Shown here piece by piece: positions 44,714 to 54,181 of a stretch of 64,000 bases of DNA (positions are counted from its first letter, which is position 1; the number at the start of each line of letters is the position of its first letter). Location: contig NC_017094.1 in the NCBI RefSeq assembly GCF_000284315.1, positions 2,015,486 to 2,079,485 on the forward strand, given 5' to 3'. The DNA is from Leptospirillum ferrooxidans C2-3 (GTDB lineage: Bacteria; Nitrospirota; Leptospirillia; Leptospirillales; Leptospirillaceae). The notes under the pieces were generated by a model. That model did not search any database. It saw nothing but the letters and a program-made list of their open reading frames with translations, and had not been told where the DNA came from. Made by a program: the position numbers and the translations under genes.

Positions 44714-46396
44714 TCAGACAAGACGCAAACTCTGTCCTCCGCGTTTTCGCGCATGAAGACCGAGACGCCGAACCATCAGAACAAGATCCCTGAAACGCTC
44801 ATCCCTTCCCTCATTCCCTGGGGGAAGGGACATCCACGACACAGTCAGTGACGGTGATGGGGAGATCAGTTGCTGTATTTCAACCGGAGATGCCTGGGGG
44901 TTTTCCCAAAGGCGTCCAAGAATCTCCAGGAACTCTTTTTTCTCCAGGAAAGAGAAATCCCCAAGGGACAAGACTTCAGACGGGTGGGGATGACATCCGT
45001 CCCCCCAAAGTCTGAACAATTCCACAAGGAGGTTCTGCTCCTTGAGCTCGCTGTTGGTCGTTCCGGACTTCCTTTCATCTGAAGGAGATGCTATCGGCGG
45101 CTTTCGATCCCCCCCCTGAAGAACTCTCAAAGCGAGAAGACTTTTATCGATACCAAAAATACCGGCACCCATCGAAAGCAATTGATCCTGTTCCAGAGGA
45201 TCGGGCACCCTTCTGACCAGAACCTCGAAACCGGAAAGGATTTCCTCCTTTTCTTCACCTGAAAGATCAAGAGTCTGCTTCATCTGTTCAACGACATAAG
45301 ACGAAAGAAGAGGGGCCGAAGCAATCCTCTCCCGGACTGCATCAAGACCGTCCCTACGGATCCATTCATCCGGATCAAGGCCGTCTGGGATTCCCGCTGC
45401 GCGTACGGACATTCGGGAATCAAAAACTGTCTTCTCAAGAAGACGCGCCATCGCACTCCTTCCGGCACGATCCCCATCAAACATCAGTACCACTTCATCG
45501 ACCATTCTGGAGAGCTGGAGGAGGTGAGATGGGGTCAGCGCCGTTCCCAATGGAGCGACAACATTGGAAAGACCAAACTCCGACAGGACAATCACATCGA
45601 AGTAACCTTCTACCACCACAGCCTGACGGGTCTTCTCCAAAGCAGCCCTCGCCTGGTCCAGGCCAAAAAGAACATCTTTTTTCCGATAAAAGGCATGCTC
45701 CGGAGAGTTCATGTATTTGGGACCGGAGCTGGCACCAATGACTCTCCCCCCGAAAGCGACCGTCGAGCCGCTCTCGGTCCGAATGGGAATGATCAGTCTG
45801 CCATTCATGAAGTCGCGCGCGCCACCACCTCTCATCGGTCGAATGAGTCCAAAGAACTCCATCTCCTTCAACCGATCAGAACTGGCCTCACGAAGTAACG
45901 GAAATGGACCTGCAGGAGAAAAGCCCAGCCCGAAACGCTCCGAAGTTTTTTTGGAGATCTGACGTTTTTCGAAAAGATATTCCCTGGCAGGTCCTCCCTC
46001 AGGAGAAAGAAGGGATTTACGATACTGTGCCTCAAACTCCCGGTAAAGCCCGAGACAAATCTTCCTGCGGTCGGAAGTTTCCGAGGATCCGGCACGATCA
46101 GGCGGTGGTATTCCGGCTTTATCTCCGAGAAATTGGAGGGCTTCAGAAAAACTCTTGTGCTCCAGACGCTCAACAAAACGGAAAACGTCCCCACCTGACT
46201 GACAGCCGAAGCAATAAAAAAGCTGGCGCTCCGGATCAATTTGAAAAGACGGGGTTTTTTCCTCGTGAAATGGACACAGGGCCACCCATACACGGCCACG
46301 TTTCCTCAGGGAAAGTCTCCCTCCCGCTATTTCAAGGAGATCCGATGCTTTCCGAACTTTTTCAAGGTAATCCTTCCGGTCAGAAAAATCTCCCAG
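44714..46396 (-). CDS. dnaG: DNA primase DnaG
   Basis: About 560 residues. A CHC2 zinc-binding N-terminus (CPFHEEKTPSF...YCFGC) is followed by the TOPRIM core with VVEGYFDVI and MFDGDRAGR, then a helicase-interaction C-terminus. The first standard start, GTG at 46285, would cut the domain just before CPFHEEK. Upstream in frame, residues DYLEKVRKASDLLEI...RKRGRVWVALC match the usual DnaG N-terminus, yet the only start-like codon there is CTG at 46396, close behind the yqeY stop. A non-standard start or coupled initiation is therefore likely. Confidence 0.9.
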   Translation of the reverse strand: MGDFSDRKDYLEKVRKASDLLEIAGGRLSLRKRGRVWVALCPFHEEKTPSFQIDPERQLFYCFGCQSGGDVFRFVERLEHKSFSEALQFLGDKAGIPPPDRAGSSETSDRRKICLGLYREFEAQYRKSLLSPEGGPAREYLFEKRQISKKTSERFGLGFSPAGPFPLLREASSDRLKEMEFFGLIRPMRGGGARDFMNGRLIIPIRTESGSTVAFGGRVIGASSGPKYMNSPEHAFYRKKDVLFGLDQARAALEKTRQAVVVEGYFDVIVLSEFGLSNVVAPLGTALTPSHLLQLSRMVDEVVLMFDGDRAGRSAMARLLEKTVFDSRMSVRAAGIPDGLDPDEWIRRDGLDAVRERIASAPLLSSYVVEQMKQTLDLSGEEKEEILSGFEVLVRRVPDPLEQDQLLSMGAGIFGIDKSLLALRVLQGGDRKPPIASPSDERKSGTTNSELKEQNLLVELFRLWGDGCHPHPSEVLSLGDFSFLEKKEFLEILGRLWENPQASPVEIQQLISPSPSLTVSWMSLPPGNEGRDERFRDLVLMVRRLGLHARKRGGQSLRLV

Positions 46397-46405
46397 AACC
46401 GTAGC

Positions 46406-46864
46406 TTACCCCCCCAGTAATGCTTTCACCTTTTGACTGACGACCCTGTTATCTGCACGACCCATTGTTTTTGGAGTCAGCCACTTCATGACTGAACCCA
46501 TTTCCTTTGCAGATGTTGCATGAGTCTCTTTTATGGCTTCAGCGATCAGTCCATCAATCTGCTCGACAGAAAGAGGTTCGGGCATAAACTCCCGGATCAC
46601 GACCATCTCGGATCTCTCTTTTTCTGCAAGATCCTCACGTCCGCCCATCGTAAACTGGGCAACAGACTCCTCCATCTTCCTCAGCATCCCGGCAAGAAGA
46701 TCAACAATCTCATCCTCTGTGAGCTGGGCATCCCGTCCCTTTTCAATCGCCTTGTTCTTGATCTGGGCCATCACCATCCGGAGAATGGACAGCCTCTCCT
46801 TCTGGCCGGAACGAAGACTGTCCTTGATATCGGACTGGATCCTTTCAAGAAGAGACAGTGACAT
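46406..46864 (-). CDS. yqeY: GatB/YqeY domain protein
   Basis: A 152-residue helical protein of the YqeY family (LLERIQSDIKDSLRSGQKERLSILRMVMAQI at the start; KEMGSVMKWLTPKTMGRADNRVVS at the end). It is related to the tail domain of the GatB amidotransferase subunit and may bind tRNA. It stands between rpsU and dnaG, its usual place in Nitrospirota and many Gram-positive-like operons. Stop at 46406 is close to the presumed dnaG start, suggesting coupling. Confidence 0.9.
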   Translation of the reverse strand: MSLSLLERIQSDIKDSLRSGQKERLSILRMVMAQIKNKAIEKGRDAQLTEDEIVDLLAGMLRKMEESVAQFTMGGREDLAEKERSEMVVIREFMPEPLSVEQIDGLIAEAIKETHATSAKEMGSVMKWLTPKTMGRADNRVVSQKVKALLGG

Positions 46865-46867
46865 CTG

Positions 46868-47065
46868 CTACCGGACCGCCATACGGGCACGCTTCAAAGC
46901 TTTCTTTCGAGCCGAAAGGGCTTTTTTCTTCAGTCGAACGCTGGGCTTTTCATAGTGTTCCCTTTTCTTGATCTCCGAAAGAATGCCCGCTTTTTCACAC
47001 TGTTTTTTAAACCGCTTCAACGCACTTTCAAAGGACTCATTTTCCTTGATACGAACACCAGTCAT
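46868..47065 (-). CDS. rpsU: 30S ribosomal protein S21
   Basis: A 65-residue basic protein: [19 protein letters not shown], then a helical Lys/Arg-rich tail ([16 protein letters not shown]), exactly the S21 pattern. It binds the 30S subunit near the anti-Shine-Dalgarno region and heads the rpsU-yqeY-dnaG-rpoD order, so the block ties translation to replication and transcription start. Confidence 0.95.
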   Translation of the reverse strand: MTGVRIKENESFESALKRFKKQCEKAGILSEIKKREHYEKPSVRLKKKALSARKKALKRARMAVR

Positions 47066-47521
47066 GAAATCTCCTCAGTTTTGTTTTGGTCTGAATTTCT
47101 AAAAATGGACATTTGTTTAGTTTAACGCTTGGAAGGACTTCTGTCAAAGAACTTTCGGACAACATCTGGATCCCCTTCCGGACCGGTCCAAAAAATTTAT
47201 CCGTCTTCCCGGAGGCTTCGCTTCGGATTCCAGGAAAAGGACGCCACTTATGGGAATTTTGACCTTGCCAGATTTTTCTCCCCATTGTTTTAATGAGTGA
47301 AAAGAACCCATACCCGATTTTTTCCAATGAACTATTGTCCTCAGGAGTCCAAAACATTTGCGAAATCTTTTTTTGTCTGATAGCATCGCACCGATATGCC
47401 GGTAATACCATAAGAAGCATGGGCTTCAGAACGGCATAAACAGGCCCCATCCCTAACGGGGTTCACCTTCATGAGCCATCATCCATAAAGATGAGATCTC
47501 ATTCGAACAAAGGAGCCTTCC
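47066..47521. other. Divergent intergenic region rpsU / HU
   Basis: 456 nt between divergent genes. Promoters for both must lie here. Open frames (47450-47037 and others on the minus strand) have no ribosome site and no recognisable product. I see no riboswitch or terminator. Confidence 0.4.
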
Positions 47522-47821
47522 ATGGCCAAATCCACCATGACCAAGTCCGACCTGATCGATGCTATCGCAGCCAAAAGCCCAACATTGACAAAGAAAGCTG
47601 TTGGCGAAGTGGTAGATCATCTGTTCAAGACCGTTACGGAAAGTGTTGCCAAAGGAAATGAAGTCAGTGTTGTCGGTTTTGGAAAATTCCATTCCGTCAA
47701 GAGAAAGGCAAGGATGGGCAGAAACCCCGCAACGGGCGCAGCCATCAAGATCGCAGCAACAACATCTCCACGTTTTTCCGCTGGAAAAGCCTTCAAGGAT
47801 GCAGTCGCCAAAAAGAAGTAA
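47522..47821 (+). CDS. HU family DNA-binding protein
   Basis: A 99-residue histone-like protein. The N-terminal helices (MTKSDLIDAIAAKSPTLTKKAVGEVVDHLF), the VSVVGFGKF strand and the DNA-binding arm RKARMGRNPATGAAIKI with the intercalating Pro near residue 73 are all present. It bends and compacts DNA as a dimer. The ATG is preceded by GGAG, and a terminator follows its stop. A single gene, divergent from rpsU. Confidence 0.95.
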   Translation: MAKSTMTKSDLIDAIAAKSPTLTKKAVGEVVDHLFKTVTESVAKGNEVSVVGFGKFHSVKRKARMGRNPATGAAIKIAATTSPRFSAGKAFKDAVAKKK

Positions 47822-47843
47822 TCATTCTAAGTTCTTCATAATG

Positions 47844-47879
47844 CCATCGGGCCTCCCAGCCGGGGTCCGATGGTTTTTC
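47844..47879 (+). terminator. Rho-independent terminator of the HU gene
   Basis: CCATCGG (47844-47850) pairs with CCGATGG (47867-47873), with further GC-rich pairing inside the arms, then TTTTTC. It lies about 25 nt after the HU stop. Confidence 0.75.
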
Positions 47880-47938
47880 TTTCCATAAGCTAAAACCAAC
47901 GAACACTCTCCGAAAAAAACAACCCATAGTCTCTAAAT

Positions 47939-48289
47939 CTATCCAGGCGGCCAAGAAAATGCCCGTCCCCCCAAAAGATGCAAGTGCAGATGCCCAACGG
48001 TCTGCCCACCGTCAATGCCGGTATTGATCACAATCCGAAAACCATTCTCAACAATGTTTTCGTCTTTTGCCGCCTGGCTGGAAAGATCCATGACCTTGCC
48101 CCACTCGTCAGACTGAGCCTCAACAGACCAAGAAATCATATCTTTTGCATGACGTTTGGGAATGACCAGCATGTGCACGGGAGCTTTTGGCGCAATATCC
48201 CGGATCACAATAGCCGCATCGTTTTGACAAACAAGCGTCACAGGAATCGCGCCACAGACCATCTTGCAAAACAAACAATCAGCTTCCAC
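47939..48289 (-). CDS. HIT family protein (HinT-like)
   Basis: A 116-residue histidine-triad hydrolase. The signature is HLHLHLLGG near the C-terminus, with the [13 protein letters not shown] start containing a CxxC that could bind zinc. It hydrolyses AMP-amide bonds in known homologues. A GTG at 48289 has the site AAGGGGG 7 nt upstream; the ORF open to 48352 would begin inside hisIE. It overlaps the end of hisIE by 11 nt and closes the his cluster. Confidence 0.9.
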   Translation of the reverse strand: MEADCLFCKMVCGAIPVTLVCQNDAAIVIRDIAPKAPVHMLVIPKRHAKDMISWSVEAQSDEWGKVMDLSSQAAKDENIVENGFRIVINTGIDGGQTVGHLHLHLLGGRAFSWPPG

Positions 48290-48947
48290 CCATATCCCCC
48301 TTCTTCTTCCTCGAGGCCTTTTCTGCAAGACCTCCTCTTCCTGTCCGTCCATCCAGAACTTTCATGACCTCATCAAATGTGACATGGCTTCTTTCCATGG
48401 CCACCCTGACATGAAAGAAAAGATCGGCCCATTCACCCCGCAGGGCCTCTTCATCATTGGACTTGACCATCTCCACCAAAACCTCACAGGACTCCTCCAC
48501 CACTTTTCTTGCCGATTTCTCGACAGGTGCCTTCAGGAGAGAAGCCACATAAGATTCATCCGGTGACGCATCCCACCGTGTTTTGAGGGTTTTACCAAGA
48601 TTGGCCCAAACCTCAAATCCTGGTCTCACTCCCTCAAAACTTGCTGTATCAAAGCAGCTTTCAAGACCGGTATGGCAAGTCGGCCCCAGCGGAGAAGTCA
48701 AAAGCAGAATCGCATCGCCATCGCAGTCAACCCTCAGGTCTTCCAGAACAAGCCCGTTACCGGATGTTTCTCCTTTTTCCCAAAGTTTATTCCGGCTTCT
48801 GCTCCAGAAAACGACCCGCCTCCTTTCAAGCGTTTGACGAAGTGACTCTTGATTCATGTATCCCAACATCAAAACCCGACCGGTGGAAACGTCCTGTACG
48901 ATGGCAGGAAGGAGCCCATCGGGAGGAAAAAGAATCTCGGGAATCAT
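48279..48947 (-). CDS. hisIE: Bifunctional phosphoribosyl-AMP cyclohydrolase / phosphoribosyl-ATP pyrophosphatase
   Basis: 222 residues fusing two histidine-pathway enzymes. The HisI part (about residues 10-115) has [18 protein letters not shown], the metal-binding [10 protein letters not shown] and the GPTCHTG loop. The HisE part (about 120-210) has [20 protein letters not shown] and the acidic WADLFFHV. Together they perform steps 2 and 3 of the pathway. The start overlaps hisF by 4 nt. The fused form is usual in bacteria. Confidence 0.95.
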   Translation of the reverse strand: MIPEILFPPDGLLPAIVQDVSTGRVLMLGYMNQESLRQTLERRRVVFWSRSRNKLWEKGETSGNGLVLEDLRVDCDGDAILLLTSPLGPTCHTGLESCFDTASFEGVRPGFEVWANLGKTLKTRWDASPDESYVASLLKAPVEKSARKVVEESCEVLVEMVKSNDEEALRGEWADLFFHVRVAMERSHVTFDEVMKVLDGRTGRGGLAEKASRKKKGDMGGS

Positions 48948-49741
48948 CGGGAATCACCGGACAAATGGAGCGCTCTCCCTGACCCGGAGTGGGCTCGAAC
49001 CAAAGCGCCCTGATCAGACAGATAACGCTTCAGGTCCGGAAGGGAGACCTCCCCGAAATGGAAGAGGCTTGCAGCAAGAGCCGCGTCAGCGCCAGCTTCG
49101 AATGCCTGTAAAAAGTCCTCCATCTTACCCGCTCCGCCACTTGCTATGACAGGAACATTGACCCGTTGGGAAACGGTCCTGATCAGGTCAAGATCATATC
49201 CGGACTTGGTACCGTCACGGTCAATCGCCGTGAGAAGAATCTCCCCCGCTCCTTTTGAAACACCCGAAGAGATCCAATCGAGTGCGTCAATCCCCGTATC
49301 GCGAGTACCCCCATGACTATAGACCCGGTAACCCGTCCCTTCTTTCCTGGCATCCACGGCCAAAACGACACATTGACTCCCGAAACGACGTGCGCAATCC
49401 GACAAAAGTTCCGGATTGGAAATCGCCGCAGAATTGACCGAAACCTTGTCTGCCCCGGCCAATAGAAGTTTTCGCATATCCTCCACTTGACGAACGCCCC
49501 CTCCGACAGTTAGGGGAAGGAAAACTTTGGCCGCAGTCCGGTGGACCACATCCAACAAGGCTTCCCTGTCCTCCAGAGTCGCCGTAATGTCCAGAAGACA
49601 GATCTCGTCCGCCCCCATCCTGTCATAGAGGGAAGCGGTCTCAACAGGATCCCCCGCATCCCTCAGGTCGGCAAACTTGACTCCCTTCACCACCCTTCCC
49701 GCTTTCATGTCCAGACATGGAATGATCCTCTTCAAAAGCAC
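48944..49741 (-). CDS. hisF: Imidazole glycerol phosphate synthase cyclase subunit HisF
   Basis: A 265-residue TIM barrel. The first half begins [19 protein letters not shown] with the catalytic Asp; the second half has [15 protein letters not shown] with the second catalytic Asp. It makes IGP and AICAR from PRFAR using ammonia delivered by HisH. Slightly longer than the usual 250, with a short C-terminal tail. It is 2 nt after hisA and overlaps hisIE. Confidence 0.97.
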   Translation of the reverse strand: MLLKRIIPCLDMKAGRVVKGVKFADLRDAGDPVETASLYDRMGADEICLLDITATLEDREALLDVVHRTAAKVFLPLTVGGGVRQVEDMRKLLLAGADKVSVNSAAISNPELLSDCARRFGSQCVVLAVDARKEGTGYRVYSHGGTRDTGIDALDWISSGVSKGAGEILLTAIDRDGTKSGYDLDLIRTVSQRVNVPVIASGGAGKMEDFLQAFEAGADAALAASLFHFGEVSLPDLKRYLSDQGALVRAHSGSGRALHLSGDSR

Positions 49742-49743
49742 TG

Positions 49744-50466
49744 CTAACTCCTTCCCTGCAAAAGCGAAAGTGCTTCAGAGAGATTCATGTCCCCTGTATA
49801 GAGAGCACGGCCGACGATCGCACCATCAATTCCCCGTTCCCGCAATTGCTGAAGATCCATCAGGGATGTGACACCGCCGCTTGCGATGACAGGCACCCGA
49901 ACCGAGTGCCTGACCTCTTCCGTCCGGTCAAAATTCGGACCGGACAAGAGCCCGTCCCTGGAAATATCCGTATAGACAAATCCGCGGACTCCCTCCTCGG
50001 CCAGACGGACCATAACCTCAAGGGGATCACGGGTATCAACGGACAACCATCCTCTCAGGGCGATCGCACCATCCTTGACATCAACACCCACATAGAAACA
50101 ATCCTGATGGAGCTCAACCATTTTTTTTAAAAAAAACGGATCTGTCAGCGCGGAAGTTCCCAGAATCAGTCGGGAAACTCCGGCATCAAGGTAATTCTGA
50201 GCAATTTCCGGAGAACGGATACCCCCTCCGGTCTGAACAAATCCGTCAAAAATTCGGACAATGGAGGAGATGATCGCAATGTTGACAGGACTTCCCTCCC
50301 TGGCACCATCAAGATCCACGACATGAAGATGGGTCGCGCCGGCTGCCTTGAATTGGGCAGCCATCTGGACAGGATCTTCCGCATAGACTGTTTCCCTGGA
50401 GAAGTCCCCCTGTGTCAATCGGACGACATGCCCGTTCCGGATATCAATCGCTGGATAAAGCTTCAT
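49744..50466 (-). CDS. hisA: Phosphoribosylformimino-5-aminoimidazole carboxamide ribotide isomerase HisA
   Basis: A 240-residue TIM barrel related to His[15 protein letters not shown] carries the first Asp, GGGIRSPE the phosphate loop and [14 protein letters not shown] the second Asp. It opens the ProFAR ring (an Amadori isomerisation). The start overlaps hisH by 4 nt and its stop is 2 nt from hisF, so translation is coupled. Confidence 0.97.
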   Translation of the reverse strand: MKLYPAIDIRNGHVVRLTQGDFSRETVYAEDPVQMAAQFKAAGATHLHVVDLDGAREGSPVNIAIISSIVRIFDGFVQTGGGIRSPEIAQNYLDAGVSRLILGTSALTDPFFLKKMVELHQDCFYVGVDVKDGAIALRGWLSVDTRDPLEVMVRLAEEGVRGFVYTDISRDGLLSGPNFDRTEEVRHSVRVPVIASGGVTSLMDLQQLRERGIDGAIVGRALYTGDMNLSEALSLLQGRS

Positions 50467-51101
50467 TTTTCACCTTTTTGGCATTTGGCAAAAGACTCCA
50501 GGATCGCAAGACCTGCACTCTGGCTTTTTTCAGGGTGGAACTGAACGCCAAAAACAGGACCACTTGCAACGATCGAAGTGAATTTTCCCTGATAATCCGT
50601 TATGCCCGCAATATCGGGTTCTTTTTTGGCAACCACATGAAAGGAGTGCACGAAATACGCATCAAATTGGTCCGGCAATCCTTTCAGAATCTCGACTTCC
50701 CTTTTTTTCTCAATCTGGTTCCAGCCCATGTGAGGGACCTTCCCCTTCATGGGATCAAAGCCGACAACTGATCCCTCAAAAACACCCAGCCCCCTGTAAT
50801 GGCCGAACTCAAAACTTTCGTCAAAGAGAAGCTGCATTCCCAGACAGATTCCCAAAAAAGGCCTCCCAGAAGAAATCCAGTCCAGAATGACCCGATCAAA
50901 GCCTCTCTCGACGAGGTTTTCCATTCCCTGGGCAAACGCCCCCACTCCCGGAAGAACGAGATGTGTCGCCTCTTCCGGAGGAGCCCCGGATGAAACCATG
51001 GTCACCGCATGTCCGGAAACCTCTAGAGCCTTGGAAACAGAGAACAGATTTCCCATACCATAGTCGAGAACAGCTGTCAGTGCTTTCTTGTCCGAGCTCA
51101 C
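50463..51101 (-). CDS. hisH: Imidazole glycerol phosphate synthase glutaminase subunit HisH
   Basis: A 212-residue class-I glutaminase. The nucleophile elbow FLGICLGMQLLF (Cys about residue 83) and the VQFHPEKSQ segment with His and Glu are intact. It supplies ammonia to HisF. It follows hisB by one base and overlaps hisA, in the order hisB-hisH-hisA-hisF. Confidence 0.97.
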   Translation of the reverse strand: MSSDKKALTAVLDYGMGNLFSVSKALEVSGHAVTMVSSGAPPEEATHLVLPGVGAFAQGMENLVERGFDRVILDWISSGRPFLGICLGMQLLFDESFEFGHYRGLGVFEGSVVGFDPMKGKVPHMGWNQIEKKREVEILKGLPDQFDAYFVHSFHVVAKKEPDIAGITDYQGKFTSIVASGPVFGVQFHPEKSQSAGLAILESFAKCQKGEK

Positions 51102-51716
51102 CTACAATATCCCCTTGGTTGAAGGAACGCTTTTTTGACGGGGATCGATCTCTGCCGCCATCATCAAACATCTGGCAAAGGCCTTGAAGATCGCCTCGAT
51201 CTTGTGGTGAAGGTTCCTGCCGTAAAGGATTCGGCCATGGATCGTCGAGCGTGAAGCCACCGCAACCGCCTGAAAAAAATCCATGATCAGGTCCGGATCC
51301 ATATTTCCCACACGCTCTCCACGCTCAAAAGGAAGATCCCATACGAGGTAAGGACGCCCCGAGAGATCGATCACCACATGTGCGAGAGATTCATCCAGAG
51401 GGGCAAAAAAGTGTCCAAAACGGGCAATCCCCACCCGATCCCCCAGACACCTGTCGACAAGTTCTCCAAAAACAAGTCCCGCATCCTCGACCGTATGATG
51501 AAAGTCCACCTCCAGATCTCCCTTCACGGACAGCTCTATATCCATATGTCCATGACGAGCAATCTGGTCGATCATATGATCGAGGAAGGGAATACCTGTA
51601 TCCACTCTGGAACGACCTGTCCCATCGAGATTCAGCGAGGCGACAATTTGCGTCTCCCGGGTTTTCCTTTCAACGGAGAACGTTCTGTTGGCAAAGACTC
51701 CTGTTTCTGTATTCAT
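51102..51716 (-). CDS. hisB: Imidazoleglycerol-phosphate dehydratase
   Basis: A 204-residue Mn-dependent dehydratase with the repeated metal-binding clusters FLDHMIDQIARHG, DFHHTVEDAG, and later LHHKIEAIFKA. The monofunctional length shows there is no fused histidinol-phosphatase domain, so that step must be carried out by a gene outside the window. The start overlaps hisC by 4 nt. Confidence 0.97.
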   Translation of the reverse strand: MNTETGVFANRTFSVERKTRETQIVASLNLDGTGRSRVDTGIPFLDHMIDQIARHGHMDIELSVKGDLEVDFHHTVEDAGLVFGELVDRCLGDRVGIARFGHFFAPLDESLAHVVIDLSGRPYLVWDLPFERGERVGNMDPDLIMDFFQAVAVASRSTIHGRILYGRNLHHKIEAIFKAFARCLMMAAEIDPRQKSVPSTKGIL

Positions 51717-52795
51717 GACCTTGTCCCTTCAGAAAAATGTCTCAAGATTTTCATAAGCTTTTCAATGTCCTCATGCGATCCAACCGAGATACGAACACAA
51801 TCCTTCAGGAAAGGGTGGTGCGAAGAGACGTCCCGAACCAGAACTCCATTTTCCTGAAGTTTCGCAAACACCAAAGACCCTGTTCCAGGCCAGAACCGGA
51901 CGAGAAGAAAATTTGTCCGGGAGGGAAAAAACAAAAGCCCTGGGACTGATAAAAGCTCTTTTTCCATCTTTTCCCGAAATTGGACCACCATTGCAACCGA
52001 TTCCGAGAGAAGATGAAAATGGTCCCTGATCAAAAAAAGAGCCGCCTCCTGAGTCAGGGAGTTCAGATTATAAGGGAGACGGATCTTATCAATCTCCCGG
52101 ATCACCGTATCTCTTGCCAGAAGAACCCCCAGGCGAATCGCGGCCAAGCCCATCTTGGAAAATGTCCGAAGAACAAGAAGATTGTCTGATTGACTCAGTG
52201 CCCCCACAAAACTCTCTTTATGGTAAGGGAAATACGCTTCATCCACCAGAAGTGAAAATCCCCTGTTTCGAGCAAGTTCGAGGAGGCGAAACAACTCGTC
52301 ATGAGAGCAGGCCTGTCCGGTAGGATTATTGGGAGATGCCACAACAAGAACGCCTGGAATATCCTGGACGGACATCACCTTTTCCATGGCTTCAAGATCA
52401 ATGGAAAATTCTTCTGTCATATCCACAGGTATGAAGGTCTTTCCCGCAACATGGGCGATCACCTCATACATGGAAAAGGACGGAACAGGGCAGATCACCG
52501 GCCCCCGGGTTGCCAGGAAAAGATTCAGGATAATCTCGTCAGATCCGTTTCCCAGGTGGATATTACCGCAAGCAACCCCCCAAAGGGCAGAAAGGGCTTT
52601 GACCAGCTCACTGGCTTTGTGATCCGGATACTGGTTGAGAGAAACAGAAGCCAACCTGTCGGACAGTGCGCCTCTTACTTCGGAGGGTAGAGGAAAGAAA
52701 ATTTCCGAGGGATCAGCTCCGGACATGGAAAAAGCAGGTTCTTGGAGAAAGGGACTTTTCATGGTCCGGACATCTTCCCGGATCCAGGAGTTCAT
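51713..52795 (-). CDS. hisC: Histidinol-phosphate aminotransferase
   Basis: A 360-residue fold-type I PLP enzyme. The cofactor lysine lies in LRTFSKMGLAAIRLG (about residue 224), with GNGSDEII, SPNNPTGQ and LVDEAYFPY ahead of it. The start overlaps the last base of hisD (TGATG at 52797-52793); a later in-frame ATG gives MKSPFLQ as an alternative. It converts imidazole-acetol phosphate to histidinol phosphate. Confidence 0.95.
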   Translation of the reverse strand: MNSWIREDVRTMKSPFLQEPAFSMSGADPSEIFFPLPSEVRGALSDRLASVSLNQYPDHKASELVKALSALWGVACGNIHLGNGSDEIILNLFLATRGPVICPVPSFSMYEVIAHVAGKTFIPVDMTEEFSIDLEAMEKVMSVQDIPGVLVVASPNNPTGQACSHDELFRLLELARNRGFSLLVDEAYFPYHKESFVGALSQSDNLLVLRTFSKMGLAAIRLGVLLARDTVIREIDKIRLPYNLNSLTQEAALFLIRDHFHLLSESVAMVVQFREKMEKELLSVPGLLFFPSRTNFLLVRFWPGTGSLVFAKLQENGVLVRDVSSHHPFLKDCVRISVGSHEDIEKLMKILRHFSEGTRS

Positions 52796-54141
52796 CAGAT
52801 GGTCTCTTTATCGTTCAAACATGCCCTCTGAAGTGCGGACCTCGCATGTCCTTCAAGACCCTCAAGCCTGGCGAGCAAGGCCGTCATCCGAACCATGGAC
52901 TCCTGTTCTTCCGGGCTCCCGAATCCTCTGATCAGACTGGTCCTTTTCATGAAGGTCTCAACCGACACAGGAGATGAAAAACGGGCAGATCCCGAAGTGG
53001 GAAGAACATGGCTCGGACCGTACATGTAGTCACCAAAAACCTCCGCACTGCTTTCTCCAATAAAAATGGCTCCCGCATGAGCCAATCGGGGAACAAGGGT
53101 CATCGGCTGAACCACATGTAGCTCAAGATGTTCCGGAGCGATCCTGTCGGATAACCTTAAGGCCTCATCCATTCCTCCAACGACCATGAGATATCCATAG
53201 CGGGAGATCGACTCGGTCGCAATGGCTGATCTCGGGAGGCTCCCGAGCATTTCATCCATTTCCCGGGCCGTCTCCTTTGCCAAAACAAGGGAATCGGTGA
53301 GAAGTATCGCCGACGATCGGGTATCGTGCTCGGCCTGGGCCAAAAGGTCGGCCGCAACCCAGCGGGGGTTGGCGGTCTCGTCCGCAATAATGACAACTTC
53401 TGTTGGACCGGCAATCATATCAATATCCACAAGTCCGAATACCTGACGCTTGGCTTCTGCAACAAAGCGGTTCCCCGGACCAACAATCTTGTCCACTCGC
53501 ATGACACTCTCTGTTCCAAAAGCCAGCGCGCCAATCGCCTGAACTCCTCCGATACCGATCACCTCCGTCACGCCAGACAGGTGGAAAGCCGCAAGAATGG
53601 AGGGCGGAACCTCTCCATTTCTGGCCGGAGTCACACCGACAATATTTTTAACACCGGCGACCTTCGCGACAAGAGCGGTCATCAAAACCGTTGAAGGATA
53701 GGCTGCTGTTCCACCAGGAACATAAATACCAACACGCTCCAGTGGGGTCAGACGGAATCCGGCCTTTCCCGGGGAAGGAAGGTGGTCGTGCAATAAGGAC
53801 AATGCGGAGACATGATAATCGCAAATTCTTTTTTTGGCTTCCTGAAAAGCTTCCCGAACATTGCCAGGAAGACTGTTCCAAGCAACAGGAAGTCTCTCAG
53901 GATCAATTGCAAACGCTTTCTCATCCCCTGAAAAACCGTCAAGAGAACTTGCCCACTTTAAGACACCGGCATCTCCCTTCGTGCGGACATCATAAAGAAT
54001 TTCCCGAACGGCTTCCCTGACTTCCTGAGCATCAGCATCTTCCGAACGATCAAAAATCGGGCGAAGGAGATTCTCCGCCTCAATGGGAGAAGCGGGCGTG
54101 AAAATTCGGCTGTTCGCGGAAAAAATGGATGGATCACTCAT
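52795..54141 (-). CDS. hisD: Histidinol dehydrogenase
   Basis: A 448-residue NAD- and zinc-dependent enzyme for the last two steps. Seen are the VGIYVPGGTAAYPSTVLM nucleotide loop, GPGNRFVAEAKRQVFG, AGPTEVVIIAD, and RIAPEHLELH with the catalytic Glu-His pair. The length matches the family. It overlaps hisC at its end and lies 40 nt after hisG. Confidence 0.97.
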   Translation of the reverse strand: MSDPSIFSANSRIFTPASPIEAENLLRPIFDRSEDADAQEVREAVREILYDVRTKGDAGVLKWASSLDGFSGDEKAFAIDPERLPVAWNSLPGNVREAFQEAKKRICDYHVSALSLLHDHLPSPGKAGFRLTPLERVGIYVPGGTAAYPSTVLMTALVAKVAGVKNIVGVTPARNGEVPPSILAAFHLSGVTEVIGIGGVQAIGALAFGTESVMRVDKIVGPGNRFVAEAKRQVFGLVDIDMIAGPTEVVIIADETANPRWVAADLLAQAEHDTRSSAILLTDSLVLAKETAREMDEMLGSLPRSAIATESISRYGYLMVVGGMDEALRLSDRIAPEHLELHVVQPMTLVPRLAHAGAIFIGESSAEVFGDYMYGPSHVLPTSGSARFSSPVSVETFMKRTSLIRGFGSPEEQESMVRMTALLARLEGLEGHARSALQRACLNDKETI

Positions 54142-54181
54142 TGGCCAAAAGACTCCTCAAAGAATGGGAAATCCTGTCAAG

